In this document: positions 1 to 6,769 of the stretch, piece after piece
Layout: every line of letters begins with the position of its first letter
Position numbering within the stretch: the stretch's first letter is position 1
Origin: an uncultured Kineothrix sp.
Lineage (GTDB): Bacteria > Bacillota > Clostridia > Lachnospirales > Lachnospiraceae
DNA: 11,099 nucleotides
NCBI GenBank assembly: GCA_910587275.1
Contig: CAJUMD010000111.1
Coordinates: forward strand, 1 to 11,099
Reading direction: 5' to 3'
Made by a program: the position numbers and the translations under genes
Notes under the pieces: generated by a model
What the model was told of the DNA's origin: nothing
Seen by the model: only the letters and a program-made list of their open reading frames with translations
Databases searched by the model: none

Positions 1-57
<57 letters not shown>

Positions 58-94
58 TTATGCAGTTTATGAAATATGTTCTGCAACAAATAAA

Positions 95-124
95 ATAATA
101 CAATATTTTATACCCATTTGTCAA
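95..124 (-). promoter_or_regulatory. Promoter of the tRNA-Pro gene
   Basis: On the minus strand a perfect -35 TTGACA (119-124) is followed after 18 bases by TATTAT (95-100). Transcription would start near base 88, about 30 bases before the mature tRNA 5' end at 57. The match is direct; use in the cell is inferred. Confidence 0.6.
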
Positions 125-128
125 TGTT

Positions 129-161
129 TGTACTGTACATTTTTTAAGAATTTGATATAAT
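129..161 (+). promoter_or_regulatory. Promoter of the MATE gene with a dyad over the -35
   Basis: A consensus -10 TATAAT (156-161) carries an extended TGA element just before it. A weaker -35 TGTACA (134-139) lies 16 bases upstream. The -35 sits in a perfect 5-1-5 inverted repeat, TGTAC-T-GTACA (129-139), which could be a repressor site. The expected start near 168 leaves a leader of about 87 bases before the ATG at 255, rich in T runs, in which no known riboswitch was recognised. Confidence 0.5.
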
Positions 162-254
162 TCGTTTACATGGCTGTTTTTTAGCTTGGAAAAGGCGTTT
201 TTTTGTGTTTGTTTGAAACTGTTTATCTGAATTTGGGACAGGAAGGTATTGATT

Positions 255-1610
255 ATGGCGTCAAATATTAAGAGTATGACAACGGGAAAGCCCATAAAGC
301 TGATTTTTGCATTTGCGCTTCCCCTTATGATAGGAAATGTATTCCAGCAGTTATATACCGTGGTGGATACGATGGTCGTCGGTCAGGTGCTGGGCGTAAA
401 GGCATTGGCAGCGTTGGGCGCGTCAGACTGGCTGAACTGGATGATGCTGGGTATTATCCAGGGATTTGCCCAGGGATTTTCGATTCTGATGGCACAGGAA
501 TTCGGTGCGGGTAATATCCAAAGGCTGAAAAAGGTAGTGGGCAATGCAGTGGTCTTATCGGCAATCAGTGCAGCGCTCCTCCTTGTGGCGGGAGAACTGG
601 CAGTGCTGCCCGTGCTGCGCCTGCTGCAGACGCCGTCTGATATTATCGGACAGTCGTTGCTTTACCTGCGCATCATGTTCGCGGGTATTCCGGTAGTCAT
701 GGCATATAACCTGTTTGCGTCCGTGCTGCGTGCCTTGGGGGACGGGAAGACACCCCTTCATGCGATGATTGTGGCTGCGGTAGTTAATATAGCGTTGGAC
801 CTTGTGTTTGTCATGGTATGCGGTTGGGGGATTGCGGGAGCAGCCGCCGCTACCGTAATTGCACAGTTTGTTTCCAGTGTATACTGTTATGTCCATATAC
901 GGAAAATAGAGATACTTACCCTTTGCAAAGAAGATTTTCTTTTGGAAGGGGAATTGGACCAAAAACTGGTGTTCCTCGGACTTCCCATGGCATTCCAAAA
1001 CGCAATTATATCCGTGGGCGGGATGATTGTGCAGTCGGTGGTCAACGGCTTCGGGGTGGTGTTCATTGCCGGATTTACCGCAACCAATAAATTGTACGGC
1101 GTACTGGAAGTGGCGGCAACTTCCTATGGCTATGCCATGATTACTTACGTTGGGCAGAATCTGGGGGCAGGGCATATCGGACGGATACGCAAAGGCATGA
1201 AAGCGGCGCTCGGCATTGCGCTGCTGACTGCCGCCTTTATAGCGATTTGTATGCTGGTATTCGGGCATTTGATTCTCGGCTGCTTTATATCCGGGGACCC
1301 GGCGGAAACGGAAAGAACGATGGAAATTGCGTACCATTATCTGGCTATTATGAGTGTTTTCCTTCCTATTCTTTATATTCTCCATGTCATCCGTTCTGCT
1401 TTGCAGGGAATGGGGGATACGGTACTGCCCATGGCATCCGGCGTGGCGGAATTTGTCATGCGGACGGGAACCGCTATCCTGCTTCCGCTGTTCATCGGGG
1501 AAGAAGGTATCTTTTATGCGGAAATCCTTGCGTGGGCAGGTGCGGATGCCATACTGGTCTGCAGTTACTTTATCCGAATGCGGAAGTACCGGGGAACGGA
1601 GCAGGTGTAA
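255..1610 (+). CDS. MATE-family multidrug/cation antiporter
   Basis: This 451-residue inner-membrane protein has about twelve hydrophobic segments and belongs to the MATE exporters, which expel organic cations, drugs or metabolites using a Na+ or H+ gradient. Family hallmarks are the N-terminal stretch IGNVFQQLYTVVDTMVVGQ (about residues 25-43), the pattern GFAQGFSILMAQEFGAGN, and the paired repeat-end motifs RALGDGKTP (near 157) in the first half and RSALQGMGDT in the second. These show the usual two MatE halves. Length fits the family (about 450). The start is placed at ATG 255 because GGAAGG at 241-246 lies 8 bases upstream; an in-frame TTG at 249 is too close to it. The substrate cannot be told from sequence. 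It stands alone, divergent from tRNA-Pro, with its own promoter. Confidence 0.93.
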   Translation: MASNIKSMTTGKPIKLIFAFALPLMIGNVFQQLYTVVDTMVVGQVLGVKALAALGASDWLNWMMLGIIQGFAQGFSILMAQEFGAGNIQRLKKVVGNAVVLSAISAALLLVAGELAVLPVLRLLQTPSDIIGQSLLYLRIMFAGIPVVMAYNLFASVLRALGDGKTPLHAMIVAAVVNIALDLVFVMVCGWGIAGAAAATVIAQFVSSVYCYVHIRKIEILTLCKEDFLLEGELDQKLVFLGLPMAFQNAIISVGGMIVQSVVNGFGVVFIAGFTATNKLYGVLEVAATSYGYAMITYVGQNLGAGHIGRIRKGMKAALGIALLTAAFIAICMLVFGHLILGCFISGDPAETERTMEIAYHYLAIMSVFLPILYILHVIRSALQGMGDTVLPMASGVAEFVMRTGTAILLPLFIGEEGIFYAEILAWAGADAILVCSYFIRMRKYRGTEQV

Positions 1611-1618
1611 TTTATCCG

Positions 1619-1652
1619 TTGAAACGGCTAAAAGACTGTGATAGACTATAAT
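1619..1652 (+). promoter_or_regulatory. Possible promoter for the 1697-4307 gene pair
   Basis: In the 86-base gap after the MATE gene, TTGAAA (1619-1624) is followed after 17 bases by TAGACT (1642-1647). A perfect TATAAT (1647-1652) overlaps it but is 22 bases from TTGAAA, which is too far for a standard pair. Either -10 would start transcription 35-40 bases before the ATG at 1697. Alternatively the pair is read through from the MATE gene, since no terminator with a T run is present between them. Confidence 0.4.
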
Positions 1653-1696
1653 ATAAGTAATATTCTGAATTTCATTGATGATGAAAGGCATGGAAA

Positions 1697-3058
1697 ATGG
1701 GTAAAAAATTTACAGGATTGGAAGAATCATTGAAACTGGTGTCGGATGCCGGTACGCGGAAGGATGTCCGTATCCGGGAACTGGGGATGATAGAGGATTA
1801 TGCGGACGGGTTGGTGAATCTGACGATAGAAGGGAAGGCAAAGCTGAAAGCCGTAATAGATGCTTTTAAATTTGAACTGTTTGACGGGGATATCAATGAA
1901 GAATGTATTGGGGGATATTACCGGATTCTGTTAAAACTGATTAACATGGAAGGAAACCTGAAGGGGAAAAAGTGTATTATATACGGGAATAACTGGCTGT
2001 CGGCTGAAATAGAAAGGAAAATGGCTTCCAAAAACTACCATGTATTCAACTGGCGCAACGTGAACCCGGACTATATGGACGAATATGACCTGCATATCCT
2101 GTGTGACGAGCCGTTGAAGGTATACGGCATCGCGGCTTTGCCGGATAAAGATAAGGTTATTAAACTGTGGGATTATTTAAAGTATAAATTCGGCGTATTC
2201 CCGGCGGTATACCGTACGATTACGGATATGGAGGAAGCGGCGGGCAGCGGGGTGAAGGGGATTATTACCGGCGGCAGGAATACCGTGTATGCCATACATA
2301 GCAGCCTGCTCCATAAGAAGACGGTTTCCGTTGCGAACAGGTCACAGGATATTTTTTACGATTTCAAATTATTCTGTCATGCTTATGAATCCATGCCGGA
2401 TTTGGAATATGTCATAGTCGGTTTGGCTCCGTATTCCCTCCGTTATGATACGTCCAAATCGAATGCCGAATGGAGACGCTGTCTGGTATATTATCCCGTG
2501 GTGGAGACCATGCATAACTGTAATGGGGCAGACCAGTTGATTGAATTGTATAAAACGGAGTACTTTAAGGTAAAGAATTATTTTGAAAGCGGTTATGTGG
2601 AATCCCTGTATGATTTGTATGTTTCCTCGGAGACTAAGACGGAGGAAGCGGAAAACTGTGTCTTTGATGACAGTGCGATGACGCAGGAAGTGACGGAGCA
2701 TAATATCAGGGAAATTAACGCGCTGTACAACCGTCCGCATACCGAGATTTTACTGCAGAACAAGGTACTTTTGCAGGAATATGCGCATTTCTGCCAAATG
2801 AAGGGCATTCGGGTGATTTTCTTCATCCCCCCTTACACCAAATGGTATAAGGAGCATATGAAAAAATCCTATTACGAAGAACTGGTATCGACCGTGAAGA
2901 TGCTTTGCGAAAAATATGGCGCGGAGTTTATCGATATGATGAACGTATCGCTTCCCGACCGCTGCTTCCGGGATTATGCAAGCATTAACGACATCGGGGC
3001 GATTAAGGTGGCAAGTTACATTAACGAGGTATTGGAAAAAGGAAAAGTGGAAAAATAG
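1697..3058 (+). CDS. Uncharacterised protein with Rossmann-like segment and degenerate SGNH/DltD-like domain
   Basis: This 453-residue protein has no signal peptide or clear membrane segment, so it is probably cytoplasmic. I do not recognise it as a named family. Residues 90-140 look like an alpha/beta nucleotide-binding-type segment (GKKCIIYGNNWLSAEIERKM, then FNWRNVNPDYMDEYDLHILCD). From about 186 the pattern follows SGNH or DltD/DUF1574-type hydrolases: GIITGGRNTVYAI (block I position), PDLEYVIVGLAPYSLRYD (235-251), VIFFIPPYTKWYKE (373-386) and FRDYASINDIGA (424-435). The block I serine position reads Gly-Gly-Arg, and the final Asp-x-x-His motif reads D426-Y-A-S429, so the catalytic Ser and His appear absent. 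It may be a binding or scaffold protein rather than an esterase. The methyltransferase gene follows after 46 bases, probably in one operon. The domain assignment is inference. Confidence 0.72.
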   Translation: MGKKFTGLEESLKLVSDAGTRKDVRIRELGMIEDYADGLVNLTIEGKAKLKAVIDAFKFELFDGDINEECIGGYYRILLKLINMEGNLKGKKCIIYGNNWLSAEIERKMASKNYHVFNWRNVNPDYMDEYDLHILCDEPLKVYGIAALPDKDKVIKLWDYLKYKFGVFPAVYRTITDMEEAAGSGVKGIITGGRNTVYAIHSSLLHKKTVSVANRSQDIFYDFKLFCHAYESMPDLEYVIVGLAPYSLRYDTSKSNAEWRRCLVYYPVVETMHNCNGADQLIELYKTEYFKVKNYFESGYVESLYDLYVSSETKTEEAENCVFDDSAMTQEVTEHNIREINALYNRPHTEILLQNKVLLQEYAHFCQMKGIRVIFFIPPYTKWYKEHMKKSYYEELVSTVKMLCEKYGAEFIDMMNVSLPDRCFRDYASINDIGAIKVASYINEVLEKGKVEK

Positions 3059-3104
3059 TACGCGGTACGTGGAACAAAAAGGTGCGGCAGGTGAGGATGT
3101 GCAG

Positions 3105-4307
3105 ATGGGTAATGCGGTAGTTACGCTTAAGAAGGGGGAAGGCAGGACATTAAAGGCAGGGGGAATGTGGGTCTTTGACAATGAGGTGGATAGCGTCTCC
3201 GGAATATTCGAAAACGGGGATATCGTTGCAATCCATGATTTTGACGGCTATTTTATGGGATATGGCTTTATCAATACAAATTCCAAAATTGTGGTACGCA
3301 TTTTATCGAGAAGGAAGGAACATCCGGTTACGGAAGAATTGCTGGAACAGCGGGTGCGCGATGCGTGGGAATACCGGAAACGGACGGTGGATATTTCCTG
3401 CTGCCGTGTGGTGTTCGGGGAGGCGGATTTCCTTCCCGGTATTGTCATTGACAAATTTGCCGACGTGCTGGTAGTGGAATCGCTGGCTTTGGGGATTGAC
3501 AGACTGAAACGGCTGATATTGGAGAAGGTCCGGAAAGCGCTTGCCGAGGACGGAATTATCATACGCGGGATTTATGAAAGAAGCGATGCAAAGATACGGG
3601 AAAAGGAAGGAATGGAGCGGTTTAAGGGCTTTATTGGGGAACCTTTTGACACGAAGGTACAGATTGCGGAAAATGGCGTGAAGTATATGGTGGATGTGCA
3701 GGACGGACAGAAGACGGGATTCTTTTTGGACCAGAAGAACAACCGTGCAGCCATCCAGGGTCTTTGCAGGGGGAAAAAGGTGCTGGACTGCTTCACCCAT
3801 ACGGGTTCCTTTGCCCTGAATGCGGGAATTGCCGGTGCAGTTTCCGTATTGGGCGTGGACGCTTCCGGTGCAGCCATCCGGCAGGCGCAGGAAAATGCGG
3901 CATTGAACGGTTTGGAGGACAGGGTGGAGTTCATCTGCGCCGACGTATTCGATTTTCTTCCGGGTTTGGAAGAAAAGGGGGAAAAATTCGGTATGGTAAT
4001 CCTGGATCCGCCCGCTTTTACCAAATCGAGAAATTCCGTAAAAAATGCGGTCAAAGGATACCGTGAGATTAACCTGAGGGGAATGAAGCTGGTGGAGGAC
4101 GGAGGTTTCCTTGCCACTTGCTCCTGCTCCCATTTCATGGACCCCGGTCTGTTTGCCAAAACCATACGGGAAGCGGCAAAAGGCGCACATAAAAGACTGC
4201 GTCAGGTGGAATTCCGCACGCAGGCGCCGGACCATCCCATCTTATGGGCAGCCGATGAATCGTATTATTTAAAGTTCTATATTTTCCAGGTGGTAAATGA
4301 AAAATAA
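3105..4307 (+). CDS. rlmI: RlmI-like class I SAM-dependent 23S rRNA (cytosine) methyltransferase
   Basis: This 400-residue protein matches the RlmI/YccW family, whose E. coli member makes m5C1962 in 23S rRNA; family length is about 396. A PUA-type RNA-binding domain spans about residues 4-75 (TLKKGEGRTLKAGGMWVFDNEV onward). A linker with GQKTGFFLDQ (201-210) leads to a Rossmann methyltransferase domain: SAM motif VLDCFTHTGSFALNAG (226-241), acidic motif VLGVDASGAAI, active-site DPPAFTKSR (301-309) and ATCSCSHFM (337-345) with Cys339 and Cys341. The start is ATG 3105, because AGGTGAGG (3089-3096) sits 8 bases before it and the PUA domain begins right there. An in-frame upstream ATG at 2976 would overlap the preceding gene and add an unrelated leader. 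Only 46 bases separate it from the upstream gene, with no promoter seen. The target base is inferred from the family. Confidence 0.9.
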   Translation: MGNAVVTLKKGEGRTLKAGGMWVFDNEVDSVSGIFENGDIVAIHDFDGYFMGYGFINTNSKIVVRILSRRKEHPVTEELLEQRVRDAWEYRKRTVDISCCRVVFGEADFLPGIVIDKFADVLVVESLALGIDRLKRLILEKVRKALAEDGIIIRGIYERSDAKIREKEGMERFKGFIGEPFDTKVQIAENGVKYMVDVQDGQKTGFFLDQKNNRAAIQGLCRGKKVLDCFTHTGSFALNAGIAGAVSVLGVDASGAAIRQAQENAALNGLEDRVEFICADVFDFLPGLEEKGEKFGMVILDPPAFTKSRNSVKNAVKGYREINLRGMKLVEDGGFLATCSCSHFMDPGLFAKTIREAAKGAHKRLRQVEFRTQAPDHPILWAADESYYLKFYIFQVVNEK

Positions 4308-4312
4308 AAAAC

Positions 4313-4341
4313 CGGGCAGGGTGAAAAGTTTTCCCTGCCCG
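4313..4341 (-). terminator. Intrinsic terminator of the vanZ-family gene
   Basis: CGGGCAGGG (4313-4321) and CCCTGCCCG (4333-4341) form a perfect 9-bp stem with an 11-base loop. Read leftward, the stem is followed by a T run (complement of the A-rich bases 4300-4312), so it is a proper terminator for the minus-strand gene. Read rightward it lacks a T run (GTGTGCGT follows), so it may only weakly stop the methyltransferase transcript. Confidence 0.8.
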
Positions 4342-4357
4342 TGTGCGTAAAAATAAG

Positions 4358-4377
4358 ATGCCGGTTTAAACCGGCAT
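4358..4377. repeat. Perfect 20-base palindrome over the vanZ-family stop codon
   Basis: Bases 4358-4377 read identically on both strands: ATGCCGG, then TTTAAA, then CCGGCAT. The vanZ-family stop codon (complement of 4366-4368) lies at its centre. It sits between the convergent gene ends, next to the terminator hairpin. As RNA it could extrude a GC-capped hairpin, possibly a 3'-end stabiliser or a terminator aid for the rightward transcript. Confidence 0.6.
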
Positions 4378-5028
4378 TCCTAATGCGTAATTCCATATAA
4401 CGTTCCATAAGCTGTTGGAGATAAAAGGGGTCAGAATGAAAGTAACCAGCCATGGGATAAAGAAGTAAAGATATACTTCCCATTTGGACAGGTTCTTCCT
4501 GCGGGTGTCCTTTGGACTTAAACACATGCGTTTCATAAAATGCATGTGTCTGATTTGGAAAAATATGAAATAACCTGCTATGGTTCCGAACGTGTTCATG
4601 ATAACATCGGTAACGTCCGTGATTGCCGTGGTTTCCAAACAAAATATTTGGGAAAGCTCAATCAATACGGAAAATAGGAATCCGTAGAAAATGGTAAATT
4701 TAATCGGTTGGAATTGTTTCCAAAGTGTAGGCAGGAGCAGTCCGAAAGGAACAAAAATCAGGAAGCTCTTAATGTAATGGCTGAAATTATCGGTAAACTG
4801 GTAAAAAGGAATGAAATTAAACTGGGGATAAAAATTCAGTTGGTACAGGGACGGGGTATCCGTGGCCATTACAATCAGGCAGATTGCCAAAGCGTAAAGA
4901 TACAGCCCAAACTGGTGCCGCTTCGGCAATTTATATTTGAGACAGAAAATCTGCAATATGACAAGAAAAGGAACAACTCCAATATATGCGGCAAATGTAT
5001 TGACACACAATACAGTGAAATCAGACAT
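4366..5028 (-). CDS. VanZ-family membrane protein
   Basis: This 220-residue integral membrane protein has about six hydrophobic segments (roughly residues 8-30, 40-56, 85-102, 110-130, 143-160 and 186-205). VanZ-family motifs are present: NFIPF (71-75), IFVPFGLLLP (91-100), SVLIELSQIF (120-129) with the conserved Glu124, and TDVTDVIMNTFGTIAGY (137-153). VanZ gives low-level teicoplanin resistance in enterococci, but most relatives, like this one, are stand-alone proteins of unknown role. No vanA/B-type genes are nearby, so calling it a resistance gene would be wrong. GGGAGGA (complement of 5034-5040) lies 5 bases before the ATG. It has its own promoter and terminator and converges on the methyltransferase gene. 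The C-terminal extension after the basic loop (residues 165-182) adds one further membrane segment. Confidence 0.88.
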   Translation of the reverse strand: MSDFTVLCVNTFAAYIGVVPFLVILQIFCLKYKLPKRHQFGLYLYALAICLIVMATDTPSLYQLNFYPQFNFIPFYQFTDNFSHYIKSFLIFVPFGLLLPTLWKQFQPIKFTIFYGFLFSVLIELSQIFCLETTAITDVTDVIMNTFGTIAGYFIFFQIRHMHFMKRMCLSPKDTRRKNLSKWEVYLYFFIPWLVTFILTPFISNSLWNVIWNYALGMPV

Positions 5029-5075
5029 TTTTATCCTCCCGGTACACGCGTTTGCTTTTTAAAATCTATTTCAGT

Positions 5076-5104
5076 ATAATACAGCCTTGTTATGTTTTTG
5101 TAAA
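5076..5104 (-). promoter_or_regulatory. Promoter of the vanZ-family gene
   Basis: On the minus strand TTTACA (5099-5104) is followed by a 17-base spacer and TATTAT (5076-5081). Transcription would begin near base 5069, about 40 bases before the ATG. The spacing is ideal and both hexamers match 5 of 6 consensus bases. Confidence 0.6.
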
Positions 5105-5423
5105 CAAAAATTGTAATTTTTTCTTAATTTCCAAGAACGTATCTTTAACTATTATACGCCTTTTTCGGAAAAGCACAATTTAAAATTACGTTTTTTATGA
5201 ATATTAAGGAAATTTAATATTATTTTAAGAATAGCGCTGGTAACATGGGAAAGGAATGATTTAATTTTTTTAATATTTTGGTATCTCAAACAGGAAGATA
5301 ATGGCTGGTTTATCCTGTTCCAAACTTCAAATACTATGGATGGAACCGTTCATTCATGCAGAAACCATGCAGGAATGCATGACGTATATTTGGATGTATT
5401 TGGAAACGGAAAGGAGAATGGAT
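5105..5423. other. AT-rich intergenic region with no recognised gene
   Basis: Between the vanZ-family promoter and the small gene at 5424 lie about 320 bases. Bases 5105-5290 are very AT-rich, with runs of T and A, and no known riboswitch or RNA gene was recognised. From 5301 a frame in register with the small gene is open (ATG 5301), but its residues do not look like part of that protein. Within it, TCATGCA (5354-5360) and TGCATGA (5376-5382) form an inverted repeat with a 15-base spacer, 29 bases before the Shine-Dalgarno. No convincing sigma-A promoter pair was found for the small gene. Confidence 0.5.
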
Positions 5424-5645
5424 ATGGACAACCAGCAGTTACCCATCGGATTCGGGCTTTCCCTTGCCATGAACCAGAAAGCCATGAACCGTTTTGCCAA
5501 TATGACGGAAGCGGAGAAAGAAAAAGCGATTGCCAAAAGCAGGGATGCAAAGTCCAAAAGGGAAATGGACCGTATCGTGGATTCCCTGGCGGGGGATTAC
5601 GGTATCGTAAGCAGTCTTTACGGGACGGATTCGGATATTGGGTAG
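5424..5645 (+). CDS. Small conserved hypothetical protein (73 aa)
   Basis: This small soluble protein starts MDNQQLPIGFGLSLAMNQKAMNRF and continues with a charged helix-rich part (TEAEKEKAIAKSRDAKSKREMDRIVDSL). From memory, proteins of this build (an IGFG motif near the N terminus, then Asn-Arg-Phe and a Thr-Glu-Ala-led helix) recur in clostridia without assigned function; I could not check this. The start is chosen at ATG 5424 because AAGGAG (5411-5416) lies 7 bases upstream. ATG 5418 is only 1 base from it. ATG 5301 would add 41 Cys/Met/Trp-rich residues unlike the rest and has a poor, too-close AGGAAG. It appears monocistronic, ending just before a strong hairpin. The function is unknown. 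Confidence 0.75.
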   Translation: MDNQQLPIGFGLSLAMNQKAMNRFANMTEAEKEKAIAKSRDAKSKREMDRIVDSLAGDYGIVSSLYGTDSDIG

Positions 5646-5652
5646 TAGGCGC

Positions 5653-5677
5653 GAGTAGGGGATTTTTTCCCCTACTC
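5653..5677 (+). terminator. Strong hairpin after the 73-aa gene, possible terminator
   Basis: GAGTAGGGG (5653-5661) pairs perfectly with CCCCTACTC (5669-5677) around a 7-base loop ATTTTTT, starting 8 bases after the stop codon. Position and stability suggest 3'-end formation or protection. The T run is in the loop and none follows the stem, so it is not a canonical intrinsic terminator. Confidence 0.5.
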
Positions 5678-5734
5678 ACCCACGAACATAACATTTCAGG
5701 CTGAACTGTTACTTACGCTCACAAACCGTGGTTT

Positions 5735-5769
5735 TTAACATTGCATTTTAACGCATTGTTAAGTATGAT
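5735..5769 (+). promoter_or_regulatory. Promoter of the DUF89 gene with overlapping inverted repeat
   Basis: TTGCAT (5741-5746) is followed by a 17-base spacer and TATGAT (5764-5769), placing the start near 5776. An imperfect inverted repeat, TTAACATTGC (5735-5744) and GCATTGTTAA (5753-5762) with one mismatch, covers the -35 and most of the spacer. This is a typical repressor position. The regulator is unknown. Confidence 0.55.
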
Positions 5770-5813
5770 AAAATGCAGGAAAGAACAGATGCAATACTGT
5801 GGAGGGAAATGCA

Positions 5814-6698
5814 ATGAAGATTAGTGCAACGTGTATCCGGTGTCTGTTGGACAGGCAGGAGGAGAGAATCCGGCAGATAGAGGACGAGGACGTAAAATCC
5901 GCTTATTTAAAGGAAGTGGCGGGTATCATTGCTTCTTCCGGGGAAGATGCGACGGCGCCGTATTTGGTATATGGGATTAACAGGGTTTACCGGCGCTACT
6001 TCGGCAGCCTTCCGGATTACGAAAAGGAAAAGAAGGAATTTAATGCGTTGATGTTGGGACTGGAATCGGAACTGGAGGCGGATATCCGCATGGGGACAGA
6101 CCGGGAGGAAGTGCTCAGGTATGCGCTGAATTATGCAAGGACGGCAAACTATATTGATTACGGGGCGACGAACCATGTGGAGAAGGAGACTTTGCTCGGA
6201 CTGCTGCGGGAGGCAAAGGGGGAAGCCTTGGATGCGGCTGTGTTAAAAAGTCTGCGGAATGAGCTGGAAACGGCAGGGAAACTGGCGTATTTGGCGGATA
6301 ACTGTGGGGAAATCGTGGCGGACAAACTGTTAATAAAGATTCTGAAGGAGCAGTATCCCCAATTGGAAATTACCGTAATTGTAAGGGGAATGCCGGTGTT
6401 AAACGATGCGGTGCCGGGCGATGCGGAAGATGTGGGATTGACGGATATGGTAAAGGTCATCGGGAACGGAAACGGCGTGGCGGGGACCCAAAGGAATCTG
6501 CTGTCGGAGGAAGCGGAGCACGCTCTTAGCGGTGCGGACGTGATACTGTCCAAAGGACAGGGGAATTTTGAAACCATACACGGCTGCGGGCTGAATATTT
6601 ATTACCTGTTTTTGTGTAAATGCGAATGGTTTACCAAACGGTTTGGGATGGAACGGTTGAAGGGCGTGTTTGTAAACGAAAGGGATATTGCGGGTTGA
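5814..6698 (+). CDS. DUF89/ARMT1-type damage-control phosphatase family protein
   Basis: This 294-residue cytoplasmic protein matches the DUF89 family of metal-dependent phosphatases, which remove harmful phosphorylated metabolites. Motifs, numbered from the chosen start: YLADNCGEIVADKLL (159-173) with metal-binding Asp162 and Asn163; VRGMPVLNDAVPGDA (190-204) with Asn197, Asp198 and Asp203; and the C-terminal SKGQGNFE (246-253). An N-terminal CIRC (Cys7, Cys10) and a CKC (Cys268, Cys270) resemble the Cys pairs of the prokaryotic subgroup and may bind a metal or clamp the fold. The start is ATG 5814, 8 bases after GGAGG (5801-5805); GTG 5799 overlaps that site. Family members use Mn, Co or Ni, which is suggestive beside the exporter and Fur-type genes that follow. 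The substrate is unknown. Confidence 0.87.
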   Translation: MKISATCIRCLLDRQEERIRQIEDEDVKSAYLKEVAGIIASSGEDATAPYLVYGINRVYRRYFGSLPDYEKEKKEFNALMLGLESELEADIRMGTDREEVLRYALNYARTANYIDYGATNHVEKETLLGLLREAKGEALDAAVLKSLRNELETAGKLAYLADNCGEIVADKLLIKILKEQYPQLEITVIVRGMPVLNDAVPGDAEDVGLTDMVKVIGNGNGVAGTQRNLLSEEAEHALSGADVILSKGQGNFETIHGCGLNIYYLFLCKCEWFTKRFGMERLKGVFVNERDIAG

Positions 6699-6722
6699 CA
6701 AACCGGAAAGTTATGGTATGAT
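6695..6722 (+). promoter_or_regulatory. Near-consensus promoter of the exporter-Fur operon
   Basis: A perfect -35 TTGACA (6695-6700) is followed by a 16-base spacer and TATGAT (6717-6722) with an extended TG element at 6714-6715. The DUF89 stop codon TGA (6696-6698) lies inside the -35. The expected start is near 6729. This is the strongest promoter match in the window, so unrepressed expression should be high, consistent with control by a repressor. Confidence 0.75.
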
Positions 6723-6736
6723 GAATCCTGTGCAGA

Positions 6737-6757
6737 TGCAAATGAGTTGCAGTTGCA
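6737..6757 (+). promoter_or_regulatory. TGCAA-N5-TTGCA dyad, candidate Fur-family operator
   Basis: TGCAA (6737-6741), five bases ATGAG, then TTGCA (6747-6751) form a perfect inverted repeat. A further TTGCA (6753-6757) makes a tandem GTTGCA pair. The dyad lies just after the expected transcription start and ends where the Shine-Dalgarno AAAGGAGG (6757-6764) begins, so a bound protein could block both polymerase and ribosome. The operon encodes a Fur-family regulator, the obvious candidate binder. The dyad is seen; its role is inferred. Confidence 0.45.
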
Positions 6758-6769
6758 AAGGAGGACTTC

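Noticed and set aside
1616..1627. CCGT-TGAA-ACGG mini-hairpin after the MATE gene as a terminator
   Set aside because: Only 4 bp and no T run follows.
555..1691. Long minus-strand open frame opposite the MATE gene
   Set aside because: The product is rich in His, Arg and Gln without domain pattern, and it lies wholly opposite a clear membrane transporter; a coding shadow.
2976..3104. Upstream in-frame extension of the methyltransferase from ATG 2976
   Set aside because: It overlaps the preceding gene by 83 bases, has no ribosome binding site, and the PUA domain starts at ATG 3105, which has AGGTGAGG 8 bases upstream.
3303..4235. Long minus-strand frames opposite the methyltransferase
   Set aside because: No motifs, no ribosome binding site, and opposite an unmistakable RlmI-like gene.
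4366..5028. Glycopeptide resistance gene (vanZ)
   Set aside because: Only general VanZ-family motifs are present and no vanHAX or vanRS genes are nearby; resistance cannot be claimed.
5112..5189. GTAATTTT / AAAATTAC inverted repeat in the AT-rich intergenic region
   Set aside because: Eight AT-rich bases separated by over 60 bases are expected by chance in such sequence.
5301..5423. 41-residue N-terminal extension of the small protein at 5424
   Set aside because: It is Met/Cys/Trp-rich and unlike the rest; AGGAAG is only 3 bases from the ATG, while AAGGAG is well spaced for ATG 5424.
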